This document shows positions 16,237 to 25,521 of a DNA stretch of 42,730 bases, in pieces. The notes beneath the pieces were generated by a model, which had not been told where the DNA came from, ran no database searches, and saw only the letters and a program-made list of their open reading frames with translations. The number at the start of each line of letters is the position of its first letter. Position 1 is the stretch's first letter. The stretch is from positions 1 through 42,730 of the forward strand of contig NZ_JARBHJ010000023.1 in the NCBI RefSeq assembly GCF_028864145.1, in the 5' to 3' direction. This stretch comes from Actinotignum schaalii (lineage in GTDB: Bacteria > Actinomycetota > Actinomycetes > Actinomycetales > Actinomycetaceae). The translations under genes were made by a program, and so were the position numbers.

Positions 16237-19200
16237 ATGGCCGGCACACTTCGCTCCGCTATTGCAGCACTTACCTCGGATTTCTACGAGCTTTATTTCA
16301 CGCCTCCCATGCTCGCCCGCGGAAAACGCTACGCGGCAACCGGTCGCGTTCTTGAGATAAAGGAGAATTCCTACGGCATCGTCGCCCGCGTCCTCGGTAA
16401 CGGCCACACCTACCGGGTTCTTATTACCTCCGTACATCCCCTTACCGCGTCCTGCTCATGCCCGGTCTCACGGCGGTGTAAGCACACCGTTGCCACCTTG
16501 CTGGTGTACGCCGACCGTATGAAAGACCGCTCCTGGCGAACACTGCTTACCGATAGCCTTGTGGGAACGGAGCAGCGCCCGGATACCCGCGGTCTCGGGC
16601 TTATTCTCAGCCGCAGTGCGGAAAGCGGGGAAGTGACGGGATTGCTGCGCCCGGCCCAGCGGAATCTCAACGGGGAGTGGTCACACCGCACCACTACCTG
16701 GTCCACTATTGCTCCCGCGCACGGCTACAGCTCCGCCGCAGAAAGCTTGGACCCCCTCCAACTTGCGGCGCTGCGGGAAATACATGACGTGGCGAAGCGC
16801 GCCTCGTATTTTGACCCAAGTATTTCCTTGCAAAGCTTAGGTACTACGGCGATGGCCTACCTGGAAAATGCTCGCGATGCCGGGGTGGAGCTTTTTTGCG
16901 GGGATACTGATCAGCCGCTCCGCATCGATAAGACACCCTGGGGCGCCCAGCTCAGCTTGTCCGCCCGCGAGCGCGGGAGTGATGATCTGCTTTTGCGGGT
17001 GCTACCAGAAACCCCGGAGGGCACCCCGGCCGCCGTTATCAAAGGCACCGAGCCAGCCCTCGCCATGAGCTACGAAAACGATTCTTATGTCCTCGGCCGC
17101 ATCAACCCGAGCCTTCCCGCGGCTCTCTCCGAAACTTTGGGATCCGCGCAGCCCTTACGCATCCCCGCCGCGGAAATCCCCATGTTTGAACTCAACCTCC
17201 TTCCCGCCCTGCCGCCCGATATCAGGGTGGTCTCCCCCGACGGCGCGTTCACTCCGCATCGTTTCTCCGACCCGGTTCTGCACGCCCTGATCCGCCGCCC
17301 CGCGCCCGACGAGCTCAATTCGCAGCTCACCGGACCTTTCCTGCTGGAGTGGTACGCGAAACGCCAGCTGCTGGGCGCTGACAGCGCGGAGCCAACCGAA
17401 ATGCCGGCTTTGTATACACCGCTTACTTGGGGAAGCGGCATCATGAAGTTGCCGCAGGGGCAACTCCAGGCAGCCCAACGGGCCTGGCTCGCGGCTGATA
17501 TGCCCGAACTTCACTTCCCCCGCAGTCGCAACCTCGACATCACCACCTACCAGCACCTGCGCGAGGATATTGTTCCCGCCTGGCGCGCAGCCGGAATCTC
17601 GGTCACATTCGACGAGGGCGCGGATCTCACCGTCCTCACCGAAGCCCCGGTCCTCACCACCACCGTCACCGAGGATCGCGACTGGCTGGATCTGGGCGTG
17701 ACCGTCACCGTCGGGGAGCACGAGGTCCCCCTCCCCGTCCTCTACGATGCCCTCACTAGCGGCACCTACCATCTGGTGCTCGGAGATGTGGTCATCCCGC
17801 TGGGAAGCGATTTCGATGCGTTGCGCCAGCTTTTGTACGACGCCGCAGCGCTCGGCACCGTCACCCCGGAAAGCATTTCCGTGCCCCGGGCCCGGGTGCA
17901 CGCCCTGGATCTATCGGCGCTGGCCAATCCGCAGGCGCTCACCGATGCGCTGGGCCAGCTTGATCACCTTGGCGAGGCGGTGCCGGTTCCCGAAACTTTC
18001 CAGGGCACCCTGCGCGGCTACCAGGAGGCTGGCTATTCCTGGCTCACCCACCTGGCACGGGCTCACTACGGCGGCATCTTGGCCGACGATATGGGCCTGG
18101 GTAAAACCGCGCAAATGCTCGCCATGATCAGCGGCGAACGCGCGGAGGGCAAGTTGGAAGGCCCGGTGCTCGTGGTGGCTCCCACCTCCGTGGTGCCGGT
18201 CTGGCGCAGCGAAGCGGCCCGCTTCACCCCGGAGCTGCGCGTGCACACCATCACCGGCTCAGGTAAACGCCGTTCACAGGATGTGGCGGGTATTGCCGCG
18301 AGCGCGGATATTGTGGTGACCTCCTATACCCTGCTGCGCCTCGAGCGGGCGGAGTACGCGAAAGTGGAGTGGGGCGGGGTTATCCTCGACGAAGCCCAGG
18401 CGGTGAAGAATCCCAGCACGGTGGGCTATCGCGCCGTCGCCGCGCTCACCCGCCCCTGGACGTTCGCGGTTACCGGCACCCCGGTGGAAAATAGCCTCTC
18501 GGATTTGGCGGCCCTGCTGGCCCTCACCAGCCCCGGCCTGCTCCCGGGGCACGCGCGTTTCACGGAAAAGTTCCAGAACCCCATTGAGAAATTCAATGAT
18601 GAGGAGGCGGCCGCGCTGCTCACGCGCCTGGTGCGGCCCTTTATATTACGACGCCGCAAAGCCGAGGTGGCCAAGGACCTCCCCGCCCGCACGGTCACCG
18701 AGCTCAGTGTTCCCCTCGCCCCGGCCCACGCGCAGCGCTATCGAAAACAACTGGAACGCGAACGCCAGGAAATCCTCGGGCTTATCGATGACCCGAATGC
18801 CAATCGCATTTCGATTCTCGCTTCCCTCACCCGGCTGCGGCGCATGGCTATTGATCCGGGTCTGGTGGATGCGCGAATCACTACCCCGCCAGCGAAAACC
18901 ATGCTGCTCCTCGAGCACCTCCAGCAGATTATCCCGGAGGGGCACCGGGCCCTGGTATTCTCCCAGTTCACCACCTATCTAGAACGTATTGCCCACCAAC
19001 TTGACCGGGAGGGCATTACCTACAGTTATCTGGATGGATCTACCCGGGATCGCGCCGGTGCGATTGCGGCTTTCCGCGACGGCAGCACCCCGGTTTTCCT
19101 TATTTCCCTCAAGGCGGGCGGTACCGGGCTCACCCTCACGGAAGCCGATTACGTTTACATCATGGATCCGTGGTGGAATCCGGCCGCCGAAGAGCAGGCC

Positions 19201-19404
19201 ATTGACCGGGCCCATCGCATTGGCCAGGATAAGCCGGTCACCGTCTACCGACTTGCCTCGGCGGATACCATCGAGGAAAAAGTCATCGCCCTGCAAGCGC
19301 GCAAGCGCGAACTCGCCGGCATGGTGGACGAGGCGGCCCGCGGGCCCATCTCAGGGGCGGATATCCGCTCCCTTCTCGAGCTCACCGGGCCGGAGGCCCG
19401 CTAG
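16237..19404 (+). CDS. SWIM-SNF2 family DNA-dependent ATPase
   Basis: A 1055-aa Swi2/Snf2-type helicase-like ATPase. An N-terminal SWIM zinc finger (CxC...CxH: Cys73, Cys75, Cys81, His83) is followed by about 450 divergent residues. The ATPase core has Walker A ADDMGLGKTAQ, motif Ia VVAPTSVVPVW, Walker B LDEAQ and motif III AVTGTPVENSLSDL. The second RecA lobe has LVFSQFTTYLERI, LISLKAGGTGLTLT and the QAIDRAHRIGQ motif VI. Such proteins translocate on DNA and may remove bound proteins or RNA polymerase; the exact role is unknown. It is transcribed toward nrdE and ends on a shared hairpin. Confidence 0.93.
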   Translation: MAGTLRSAIAALTSDFYELYFTPPMLARGKRYAATGRVLEIKENSYGIVARVLGNGHTYRVLITSVHPLTASCSCPVSRRCKHTVATLLVYADRMKDRSWRTLLTDSLVGTEQRPDTRGLGLILSRSAESGEVTGLLRPAQRNLNGEWSHRTTTWSTIAPAHGYSSAAESLDPLQLAALREIHDVAKRASYFDPSISLQSLGTTAMAYLENARDAGVELFCGDTDQPLRIDKTPWGAQLSLSARERGSDDLLLRVLPETPEGTPAAVIKGTEPALAMSYENDSYVLGRINPSLPAALSETLGSAQPLRIPAAEIPMFELNLLPALPPDIRVVSPDGAFTPHRFSDPVLHALIRRPAPDELNSQLTGPFLLEWYAKRQLLGADSAEPTEMPALYTPLTWGSGIMKLPQGQLQAAQRAWLAADMPELHFPRSRNLDITTYQHLREDIVPAWRAAGISVTFDEGADLTVLTEAPVLTTTVTEDRDWLDLGVTVTVGEHEVPLPVLYDALTSGTYHLVLGDVVIPLGSDFDALRQLLYDAAALGTVTPESISVPRARVHALDLSALANPQALTDALGQLDHLGEAVPVPETFQGTLRGYQEAGYSWLTHLARAHYGGILADDMGLGKTAQMLAMISGERAEGKLEGPVLVVAPTSVVPVWRSEAARFTPELRVHTITGSGKRRSQDVAGIAASADIVVTSYTLLRLERAEYAKVEWGGVILDEAQAVKNPSTVGYRAVAALTRPWTFAVTGTPVENSLSDLAALLALTSPGLLPGHARFTEKFQNPIEKFNDEEAAALLTRLVRPFILRRRKAEVAKDLPARTVTELSVPLAPAHAQRYRKQLERERQEILGLIDDPNANRISILASLTRLRRMAIDPGLVDARITTPPAKTMLLLEHLQQIIPEGHRALVFSQFTTYLERIAHQLDREGITYSYLDGSTRDRAGAIAAFRDGSTPVFLISLKAGGTGLTLTEADYVYIMDPWWNPAAEEQAIDRAHRIGQDKPVTVYRLASADTIEEKVIALQARKRELAGMVDEAARGPISGADIRSLLELTGPEAR

Positions 19405-19445
19405 CTGCGCCGTCGTACCGCGAAAAGTACCCGCGCTTAAACCGG

Positions 19446-19479
19446 GCGGGCCGGTCACGTTTCCACGCAACCGGCCCGC
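19446..19479. terminator. Bidirectional hairpin between SNF2 gene and nrdE
   Basis: GCGGGCCGGT (19446-19455) and ACCGGCCCGC (19470-19479) form a perfect 10-bp stem with a 14-nt loop between convergent genes. A second hairpin, GGTAAAC-ACC-GTTTACC, lies at 19530-19546, with GTAAACACCG repeated at 19559-19568. A TAGCTGCGCCGTCGTACC block at 19402-19419 overlaps the SNF2 stop and is repeated exactly at 36036-36053. Confidence 0.65.
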
Positions 19480-19576
19480 TCCGCGCAGGCACGCAGCCCG
19501 CATGCTCGCTACCGCTCACCCGCACCACAGGTAAACACCGTTTACCCGCGCGGCGCAAGTAAACACCGCATACTTA

Positions 19577-21730
19577 CTACAGCATGCAGGAGACGCAGCC
19601 TTCCACTTCGGTGCCCTGGAGGGCGGCCTGGCGGATACGCATGTAGTAGAGCGTCTTGATGCCCTTACGCCAGGCGTAAATGTAATTGCGGTTCACGTCG
19701 CGCGTGGTCACGGTGTCCGGGTAGAACAGCGTGAGGGAAAGCCCCTGGTCCACGTGCTGGGTGGCTACCGCGTAGGTGTCGATGATCTTCTGCGGGCCGA
19801 TTTCGTAAGCATCCTGGAAGTATTCCAGGTTGTCATTGGTCATATACGGCGCCGGGTAGTACACCCGCCCGATCTTGCCTTCCTTGCGGATCTCAATCTT
19901 GGACACGATCGGGTGGATGGAGGAGGTGGAGTGGTTGATATAGGAGATGGAACCGGTGGGCGGAACCGCCTGGAGGTTCTGGTTGTACATCCCGTATTCG
20001 GCCACGTCCGCGGCCAGCTGGGCCCAATCTTCCCGGGTGGGGATGTGATGCGCGGCGAAAAGTTCGCGCACCCGCTCGGTTTGCGGGACCCACTCCTGCT
20101 CGAGGTACTTCGTGAAGTAAGCACCGTTTGCATAGGTGGAATCCTCGAAACCTTCGAAGCGCTCCCCGCGTTCCTTCGCCAGCAGCATGGAGGAACGGAT
20201 CGCGTGGTAGGCCACCGTGTAGAAGTACATATTGGTGAAGTCGAGCGCTTCTTCGCTCCCGTAGAAGATCCGCTCGCGGCCCAGGTAGCCGTGCAGGTTC
20301 ATCTGCCCCAGCCCGATAGCGTGGGACATCTCATTCCCGCGCTTGATGGAGGGCACCGAGTCAATGCTGGTCTGGTCGGACACGGCCGTGAGGGCACGCA
20401 CCGCAATCTCCACCGTTTTACCCAGGTCCTCCGAATCCATCGCCTTGGCAATATTGAGGGAGCCGAGGTTGCAGGAAATATCCTTGCCCACATGCTTGTA
20501 GGAGAGATCCGCATTGTATTCGGAAGGCTCGGATACCTGGAGGATCTCCGAGCACAGATTAGACATGGTAATCCGGCCCTTAATCGGGTTGGTGTTATTG
20601 ACGGTGTCCTCGTACACGATGTAGGGGTAGCCGGATTCGAACTGGATTTCGGCGAGGGTCTGGAAGAACTGACGCGCATCAATCTTCGTCTTCTTAATGC
20701 GCTTGTCATCGACCATCTCGCGGTACTTTTCGCTCACCGAAAGCTCGGTGAGCGGCTTGCCGTAGACCCGCTCCACATCGTAGGGGGAGAAGAGGTACAT
20801 GGGCTCGCGGTTCTTAGCCAGCTCGAAGGTAATATCCGGAATCACCACGCCCAGCGAGAGAGTCTTGATACGGATTTTTTCATCCGCATTTTCGCGCTTG
20901 GTATCCAGGAACCGCATGATATCCGGGTGGTGGGCATGCAGGTACACCGCCCCCGCACCCTGGCGCGCCCCGAGCTGATTCGCGTAGGAGAAAGAATCCT
21001 CGAGCAGCTTCATCACCGGGTTCACCCCGGAGGACTGATTTTGGATGCGCTTAATCGGGGCACCCTGCTCACGCAGATTGGTGAGGTTGAGCGCCACCCC
21101 ACCCCCGCGCTTGGAGAGCTGAAGCGCGGAGTTAATCGCACGGGCGATGGATTCCATATTGTCTTCCACCCGCAGCAGGAAGCAGGATACCAGTTCCCCG
21201 CGCGCCTGCTTACCGGCGTTGAGGAACGTGGGGGTGGCCGGCTGGAAACGCCCGGTAATCATTTCTTCCATGAGGTTGGTAGCCAGCTCGGTATCGCCAT
21301 CGGCCAGCGCGAGGGCCACGATGCACACCCGATCCTCGAAACGTTCGAGGTAGCGAGTACCGTCCCACGTCTTCAGGGTGTAGGACGTGTAGTACTTGAA
21401 GGCCCCCATGAAGGTGGGGAAGCGGAACTTATGCGCGTAGGCCTTCTTGTAGAGGTCCTTGATAAAGGCCATATCGTAGGCCTCGAGCACGCGTTTTTCG
21501 TAGTACCCTTCGCGCACGAGGTACTCGAGCTTTTCTTCTAGATCGTGGAAGAACACGGTGTTCTTATTGACGTGCTGGAGGAAGTACTGCCGCACGGCTT
21601 CGTGATCCTTCTCGAATTGGATCTTGCCTTCGGCGTCGTACAAATTGAGCTCGGCGTTGAGCGAGTGGTAATCAACGAGCGAATCACCCAGGTTTTCCGA
21701 ACCGGTATCCGTTAGTGTTGCGATGCCCAA
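19577..21730 (-). CDS. nrdE: Class Ib ribonucleotide reductase alpha subunit NrdE
   Basis: NrdE reduces ribonucleoside diphosphates. The protein is 717 aa, typical. The [14 protein letters not shown] segment carries the first active-site cysteine, and NLCSEI the radical cysteine. The C-terminal GCVSC pair (712, 715) accepts electrons from NrdH. No N-terminal ATP-cone is present, as expected for class Ib. The start is TTG at 21730, overlapping the end of nrdI by 19 bp, which suggests translational coupling. It is the last gene of the nrdHIE operon. Confidence 0.96.
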   Translation of the reverse strand: MGIATLTDTGSENLGDSLVDYHSLNAELNLYDAEGKIQFEKDHEAVRQYFLQHVNKNTVFFHDLEEKLEYLVREGYYEKRVLEAYDMAFIKDLYKKAYAHKFRFPTFMGAFKYYTSYTLKTWDGTRYLERFEDRVCIVALALADGDTELATNLMEEMITGRFQPATPTFLNAGKQARGELVSCFLLRVEDNMESIARAINSALQLSKRGGGVALNLTNLREQGAPIKRIQNQSSGVNPVMKLLEDSFSYANQLGARQGAGAVYLHAHHPDIMRFLDTKRENADEKIRIKTLSLGVVIPDITFELAKNREPMYLFSPYDVERVYGKPLTELSVSEKYREMVDDKRIKKTKIDARQFFQTLAEIQFESGYPYIVYEDTVNNTNPIKGRITMSNLCSEILQVSEPSEYNADLSYKHVGKDISCNLGSLNIAKAMDSEDLGKTVEIAVRALTAVSDQTSIDSVPSIKRGNEMSHAIGLGQMNLHGYLGRERIFYGSEEALDFTNMYFYTVAYHAIRSSMLLAKERGERFEGFEDSTYANGAYFTKYLEQEWVPQTERVRELFAAHHIPTREDWAQLAADVAEYGMYNQNLQAVPPTGSISYINHSTSSIHPIVSKIEIRKEGKIGRVYYPAPYMTNDNLEYFQDAYEIGPQKIIDTYAVATQHVDQGLSLTLFYPDTVTTRDVNRNYIYAWRKGIKTLYYMRIRQAALQGTEVEGCVSCML

Positions 21731-22110
21731 AACTGTTCCAAACCTTCCTTAACCGTGGCAACGTCCGTGGGCGTGCCGAGCAGTTCAAAGCGATACATCA
21801 TGGGGACGCCGCATTTCGCGGAGATAACATCCCCGGCGAGTCCGTAAACATCGCCAAAATTGGTATTTCCTCCGGCGATCACACCGCGGATGAGTGCACG
21901 GTTGTGTTCGTTATTGAGGAATTTGATGACGGGGCGCGGCACGGCGCCGCGATGGTTCCCGCCACCGTAGGTGGGGCAAATAAGCACGTAGGGTTCATCC
22001 ACCACGGGTGTTTCGCCGTGGATGGGGATGCGCACGGCATCGTAGCCGAGCTTTTCCACGAACCGGTGCGTGTTATTTGTTTGAGAAGAAAAATAGACGA
22101 TACGTGCCAT
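21712..22110 (-). CDS. nrdI: Flavodoxin-like protein NrdI
   Basis: NrdI supplies the oxidant that assembles the NrdF manganese-tyrosyl cofactor. The protein is 132 aa. The FMN-phosphate loop [15 protein letters not shown] is at residues 8-22, and [16 protein letters not shown] (about 46-61) and [10 protein letters not shown] (about 80-89) contact flavin. The lower-case neighbours agree: it sits between nrdH and nrdE on the same strand. Confidence 0.95.
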   Translation of the reverse strand: MARIVYFSSQTNNTHRFVEKLGYDAVRIPIHGETPVVDEPYVLICPTYGGGNHRGAVPRPVIKFLNNEHNRALIRGVIAGGNTNFGDVYGLAGDVISAKCGVPMMYRFELLGTPTDVATVKEGLEQFWASQH

Positions 22111-22152
22111 CGGTTCTTTCCTCAGCGGGCGGCACGCGGCCGCACCGCCAGC

Positions 22153-22416
22153 TTAGGCAGTCACCAGGGTGGGTTCCGCGGTGGCCTGCGCGCCGGCTTT
22201 GAGCGCCTTGATTTCATCGGGGCGGTAGCCGGACCAGTGATGACCGTTCGCGATAACCACGGGCGCCGACTGGTACCCGAGGGCCTTAACCGCCGCGAGG
22301 GCCTCCGCATCCTGAGTGAGATCCACGAGCTCATACTCCAGCCCCGCCTTATCGAGCGCACGCTTGGTGGCATTGCACTGCACGCACGCGGGCTTGGTGT
22401 AGACGGTAATGCTCAT
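22153..22416 (-). CDS. nrdH: Glutaredoxin-like electron donor NrdH
   Basis: NrdH passes electrons from thioredoxin reductase to NrdE. The protein is 87 aa. The redox motif CVQC is at residues 11-14, and the SGYRPDEI segment is characteristic of NrdH rather than glutaredoxin. The ATG at 22416 is preferred because GAGGAG precedes it by four bases; an upstream in-frame start at 22443 lacks this. It is the first gene of nrdHIE. Confidence 0.95.
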   Translation of the reverse strand: MSITVYTKPACVQCNATKRALDKAGLEYELVDLTQDAEALAAVKALGYQSAPVVIANGHHWSGYRPDEIKALKAGAQATAEPTLVTA

Positions 22417-22476
22417 GAGGTCTCCTCGGTTTCGGATTGTCACGCTGTGTGCGTGGTGGAACGACTACAAGGCTAA

Positions 22477-22524
22477 ACACTACACCTAGTGGCACCTAGA
22501 ACAAAAGACCACTAGAACTTGTGG
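22477..22524 (-). promoter_or_regulatory. Two NrdR boxes upstream of nrdHIE
   Basis: ACACTACACCTAGTGG (22477-22492) and CCACTAGAACTTGTGG (22509-22524) both resemble the 16-bp NrdR consensus (acaCwAtATaTwGtgt). They are spaced 32 bp start to start, about three helical turns, as usual for NrdR box pairs. NrdR would repress the operon when dATP is plentiful. No nrdR gene is in the window. Confidence 0.85.
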
Positions 22525-22529
22525 TTGTT

Positions 22530-22543
22530 ACGACGACGCCGCC
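22530..22543 (+). repeat. ACGACGACGCCGC intergenic motif
   Basis: Exact 13-mer plus C, six bases from the outer NrdR box, in the region between nrdH and lldP. Confidence 0.7.
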
Positions 22544-22626
22544 ACTCCCGCTTTGCGCTCATTTCCGCGGTTTTGGGACTTTGGGCCCGCGCTTTGTGAA
22601 GCTGGTAACCACCCCGCTCGGCGTGT

Positions 22627-22690
22627 CCTGCGGGTGGGCTGCGAGTTGGTCGCGGGCCGTCCGCACGAGCACGCATGGGCCACCCGCAGG
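22627..22690. other. Inverted repeat with nested hairpin, nrdH-lldP intergenic
   Basis: CCTGCGGGTGG (22627-22637) and CCACCCGCAGG (22680-22690) are perfect 11-bp arms enclosing 42 nt that contain a smaller GCGG-GCCGT-CCGC hairpin. Function is unknown: a structured RNA, a protein-binding palindrome or a terminator are all possible. The remainder of 22544-22969 shows no gene. Confidence 0.4.
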
Positions 22691-22780
22691 CCGCACAAAA
22701 TGAACAGCACGTCAGCTACACCTCTAGACACCCGCACAGCACGCCGGATCATTTAGCACATTTACCAATTTTCCACCAGA

Positions 22781-22809
22781 GTAAGGAGTCCCTTACCGGC
22801 CTTTTTGTG
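22781..22809 (+). other. Inverted repeat GTAAGG-N4-CCTTAC with T run
   Basis: GTAAGG (22781-22786) and CCTTAC (22791-22796) form a small palindrome followed by CGGCCTTTTT. It lies about 175 bp upstream of the lldP start. It could be an operator for lactate control or a weak terminator. I see no clear TNGTNNNACNA-type LldR site. Confidence 0.35.
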
Positions 22810-22969
22810 CGCAATATCACCCGCATTTCAGCGCTCTCAATTTTTATCTTGTGACCTACGTCCGTACGATCTTAATCAGACTTAACCGGATTCGGATTCG
22901 ACCGCCGTGACCAACGCTGCTCACCGACCCGTATCCGCCCCAACCTCGTGCGATGGATAGGAGAACATC

Positions 22970-24583
22970 GTGGAAGCCTTTACACAAACCGCCGCACCGC
23001 TGGGGAGTCTCACCCTCTCCGCCCTCGTGGCCCTCCTCCCGCTCCTCACGGTGTTCTTCCTGCTGGGCGTTGTCCATATGAAAGCGCACTGGGCGGGGGT
23101 ATGCGGCGTCGCCGTTGCGCTTGCCGTGGCAATTTTCGCCTTCCGCATGCCCGCCGGAATGGCGCTTTCCGCCGGTCTGGAAGGTGCCGTCTTCGGGATC
23201 TTCCCCATCACCTGGATCGTTCTCACCGCGATTATTCTTTTCGAACTCACGGTGGCCTCCGGGCACCACGACACCCTCATGCAAGCTTTCGCGCGCCTCT
23301 CTCCCGATCCGCGCGCGCTGGGTATTTTCATTGCTTTTAGTTTCTGTGCCCTCCTCGAAGCGCTGGCCGGTTTCGGGGCGCCGGTGGCAATCTGCGGTGT
23401 TATGCTCCTCGCCCTCGGCTTTGCGCCCTGGAAGGCGGCGCTCACGGTGCTGGTGGGCAATACCTTCGCGGTGCCCTACGGGGCAATGGCCACGCCCGTG
23501 CTCACCGGCGCAAACCTCACCGGCATCGATGCCGCTACTCTCTCCGCCCAGATCAGCGAACAAACCAGCGTGCTCGTCTGGCTCATCCCCTTCGCACTGC
23601 TCCTCATTATGGACGGCTGGCGCGGCCTGGCCCAGGTATGGCCCCTGGCCCTGGCGGTAGGAACCTCCTACGCGCTGAGCACGTGGCTCGCCGCCCGCAC
23701 CCTGGCACCCGGCCTGGTCAATATGGTTCCCGCCCTGGTGAGCCTGGCGGTGGGCATCGCGCTGCTGCGCATCTGGCAACCGCGCGGGAGCCGGGCCGCG
23801 GCCGAGCGCCTCACCGGCGCCGCACCCCGGCCGGCCGCCGAACGGATCCGCCCCGCGGCCCTGGCCTGGGCGATCTTCCCCTACGTACTCATCGTGGCCG
23901 TTTTCGTCACCACCCAGATGGTGCCGGCGATCCGCGGTGCCCTGGCCGCCACGAATGTGACGATCCACTGGCCCGCCCTGTGGGCCGGGGGTGAGAATCT
24001 GGTGCGCGGGGCCGACGGTACGCCCGCCGCCTCCACCACCTACACTTTCGCCTGGTTGAGCTCCCCGGGCACCCTGCTGCTCCTGACCGCCCTGGTGCTG
24101 GCCGCCTGCTACCGGATGAAGCCGGGCGCAGTGGCACGCCTGATGTTCGCCCAGGTCTATAAGCTGCGCTGGACTTTCCTCACCATCGGTTCCGTGCTCG
24201 CCCTCGCCTACGTGATGAACCTTTCCGGGCAAACCCTCACGATCGGCACCTGGATTGCCGGAGCCGGTTCCGTATTCCCCTTCCTCGCCCCGATTCTGGG
24301 GTGGATCGGCACCGCGGTCACCGGATCGGGAACCTCCACAACGGCGCTCTTCGCCAATCTGCAGCACACCGCCGCCACCCAGATCGGGGCGGACCCGGGG
24401 CTGCTGGTTGCCTGCAATACCGTGGGCGGGGCCGTGGGCAAAATGATCAGCCCGCAAACCCTGGCAATTGCCACCGGTGGGGTGGATATGGTCGGCGAGG
24501 AATCCGTGCTGCTGCGCCGGTCCCTGCCCTGGGCCTGCGGCCTGCTCATCCTGCTCTGCCTGCTGGTTGGGTTCCTCGCCTAA
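22970..24583 (+). CDS. lldP: L-lactate permease family transporter
   Basis: A 537-aa transporter of the LctP family (lactate/glycolate:proton symport). It has about 12-14 hydrophobic segments. The SFCALLEALAGFGAPVAICGVMLLALGF segment (about 125-150) is the family signature, and the C-terminal GSGTSTTALFANLQ and VGGAVGKMISPQ segments are also conserved. The start is GTG at 22970 with AGGAG seven bases upstream. It is first in an operon with lutABC, which makes lactate the likely substrate. Confidence 0.92.
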   Translation: MEAFTQTAAPLGSLTLSALVALLPLLTVFFLLGVVHMKAHWAGVCGVAVALAVAIFAFRMPAGMALSAGLEGAVFGIFPITWIVLTAIILFELTVASGHHDTLMQAFARLSPDPRALGIFIAFSFCALLEALAGFGAPVAICGVMLLALGFAPWKAALTVLVGNTFAVPYGAMATPVLTGANLTGIDAATLSAQISEQTSVLVWLIPFALLLIMDGWRGLAQVWPLALAVGTSYALSTWLAARTLAPGLVNMVPALVSLAVGIALLRIWQPRGSRAAAERLTGAAPRPAAERIRPAALAWAIFPYVLIVAVFVTTQMVPAIRGALAATNVTIHWPALWAGGENLVRGADGTPAASTTYTFAWLSSPGTLLLLTALVLAACYRMKPGAVARLMFAQVYKLRWTFLTIGSVLALAYVMNLSGQTLTIGTWIAGAGSVFPFLAPILGWIGTAVTGSGTSTTALFANLQHTAATQIGADPGLLVACNTVGGAVGKMISPQTLAIATGGVDMVGEESVLLRRSLPWACGLLILLCLLVGFLA

Positions 24584-24626
24584 ATGAATTCCTGCCCTGC
24601 CACAGTTCCGCGGGCGGCCGGGCACA

Positions 24627-24655
24627 GCGCCGCGCAGCGGCGCCGTCGTCGTAAC
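24627..24655 (+). terminator. Hairpin between lldP and lutA
   Basis: GCGCCGC (24627-24633) pairs with GCGGCGC (24637-24643) over a 3-nt loop. The hairpin is directly followed by CGTCGTCGTAAC rather than a T run, the same tail seen after the hairpins at 31501-31602 and 42535-42567. It may attenuate lutABC relative to lldP. Confidence 0.5.
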
Positions 24656-24678
24656 AAAAACGAAAGAAAAGAGTTGAT

Positions 24679-25521
24679 ATGAGCCTGATTCCCGGGCCGG
24701 AACCTCGCAAGAAAGTTGCGGTTTTCGCCACCTGTATTAACGAGGTGATGTTCCCGAATACCGTGAATAATACCGCGGTGCTGCTTGAGCGGCTCGGGTG
24801 CGAGGTGGAATTCCCACGCGCCCAGACCTGCTGCGGCCAGATGTTCACGAATACCGGTTATTTTGATCGGGCGCTGCCGAGCGTGCGGGCTTTCCTCGAA
24901 GCTTTTGAGGACTACGACTATATTGTGGGGCCCTCCGGATCCTGCGTGGGATCGGTGCGCGAACAGCACGAGATGCTGGCGCTGGATGCCGGTGAAGATG
25001 AGCTGGCGCGGCGCGTCCACGAAGTGCAGAAACGGGTCTACGACATCAGCGAGTTCATCGTGGATGTGCTCGGGACCGTGGATGTGGGCGCGTATTTCCC
25101 GCATACCGTGACCTATCACGCCTCCTGCCATTCGCTGCGCGTGGCCGAGGTGGGTGATCGCCCCATTCGCCTGCTGCAGGCGGTGCGCGGGCTGGAATAT
25201 ATCCCGCTGGAGGATATGCGCCAGTGCTGCGGCTTCGGGGGCACGTTCTCCGTGAAGAACTCGGACGTGTCTATTGCGCTGGGGCGCGATAAGGCCCGGC
25301 ACGTGCTGGAAACCGGGGCGGAATACGTGGCGAGCCTCGATAATGCTTGCCTCATGAACTTCGGGGGGATTCTCCACCGGGAGAAGAAACCCGTGCGCCC
25401 CATTCACATGGTCAATCTGCTGGTGCAGACCGCACCCGTTGGTGCGAGCGCCGGAGCGGGAACCGTAGGCGCTGCGGCTGTACCGGGCGCCGCAACAATC
25501 ACCACCGGGAGGATCGCATGA
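24679..25521 (+). CDS. lutA: L-lactate utilisation protein LutA (Fe-S subunit)
   Basis: LutA is a cysteine-rich-domain subunit of the LutABC complex that oxidises L-lactate to pyruvate. The protein is 280 aa. Two CCG domains are present: TCCGQMF near residue 51 with a preceding cysteine in ATCINE, and CCGFGGTFS near residue 190 with HASCHSLR before it. The C-terminal 30 residues are Ala/Gly-rich and unusual. lutB overlaps its stop by four bases (ATGA). Confidence 0.93.
   Translation: MSLIPGPEPRKKVAVFATCINEVMFPNTVNNTAVLLERLGCEVEFPRAQTCCGQMFTNTGYFDRALPSVRAFLEAFEDYDYIVGPSGSCVGSVREQHEMLALDAGEDELARRVHEVQKRVYDISEFIVDVLGTVDVGAYFPHTVTYHASCHSLRVAEVGDRPIRLLQAVRGLEYIPLEDMRQCCGFGGTFSVKNSDVSIALGRDKARHVLETGAEYVASLDNACLMNFGGILHREKKPVRPIHMVNLLVQTAPVGASAGAGTVGAAAVPGAATITTGRIA

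Noticed and set aside
25347-25517. Upstream in-frame extension of lutB
   Set aside because: Lies wholly within lutA; the ATGA overlap at 25518 with its ribosome site is the expected start.
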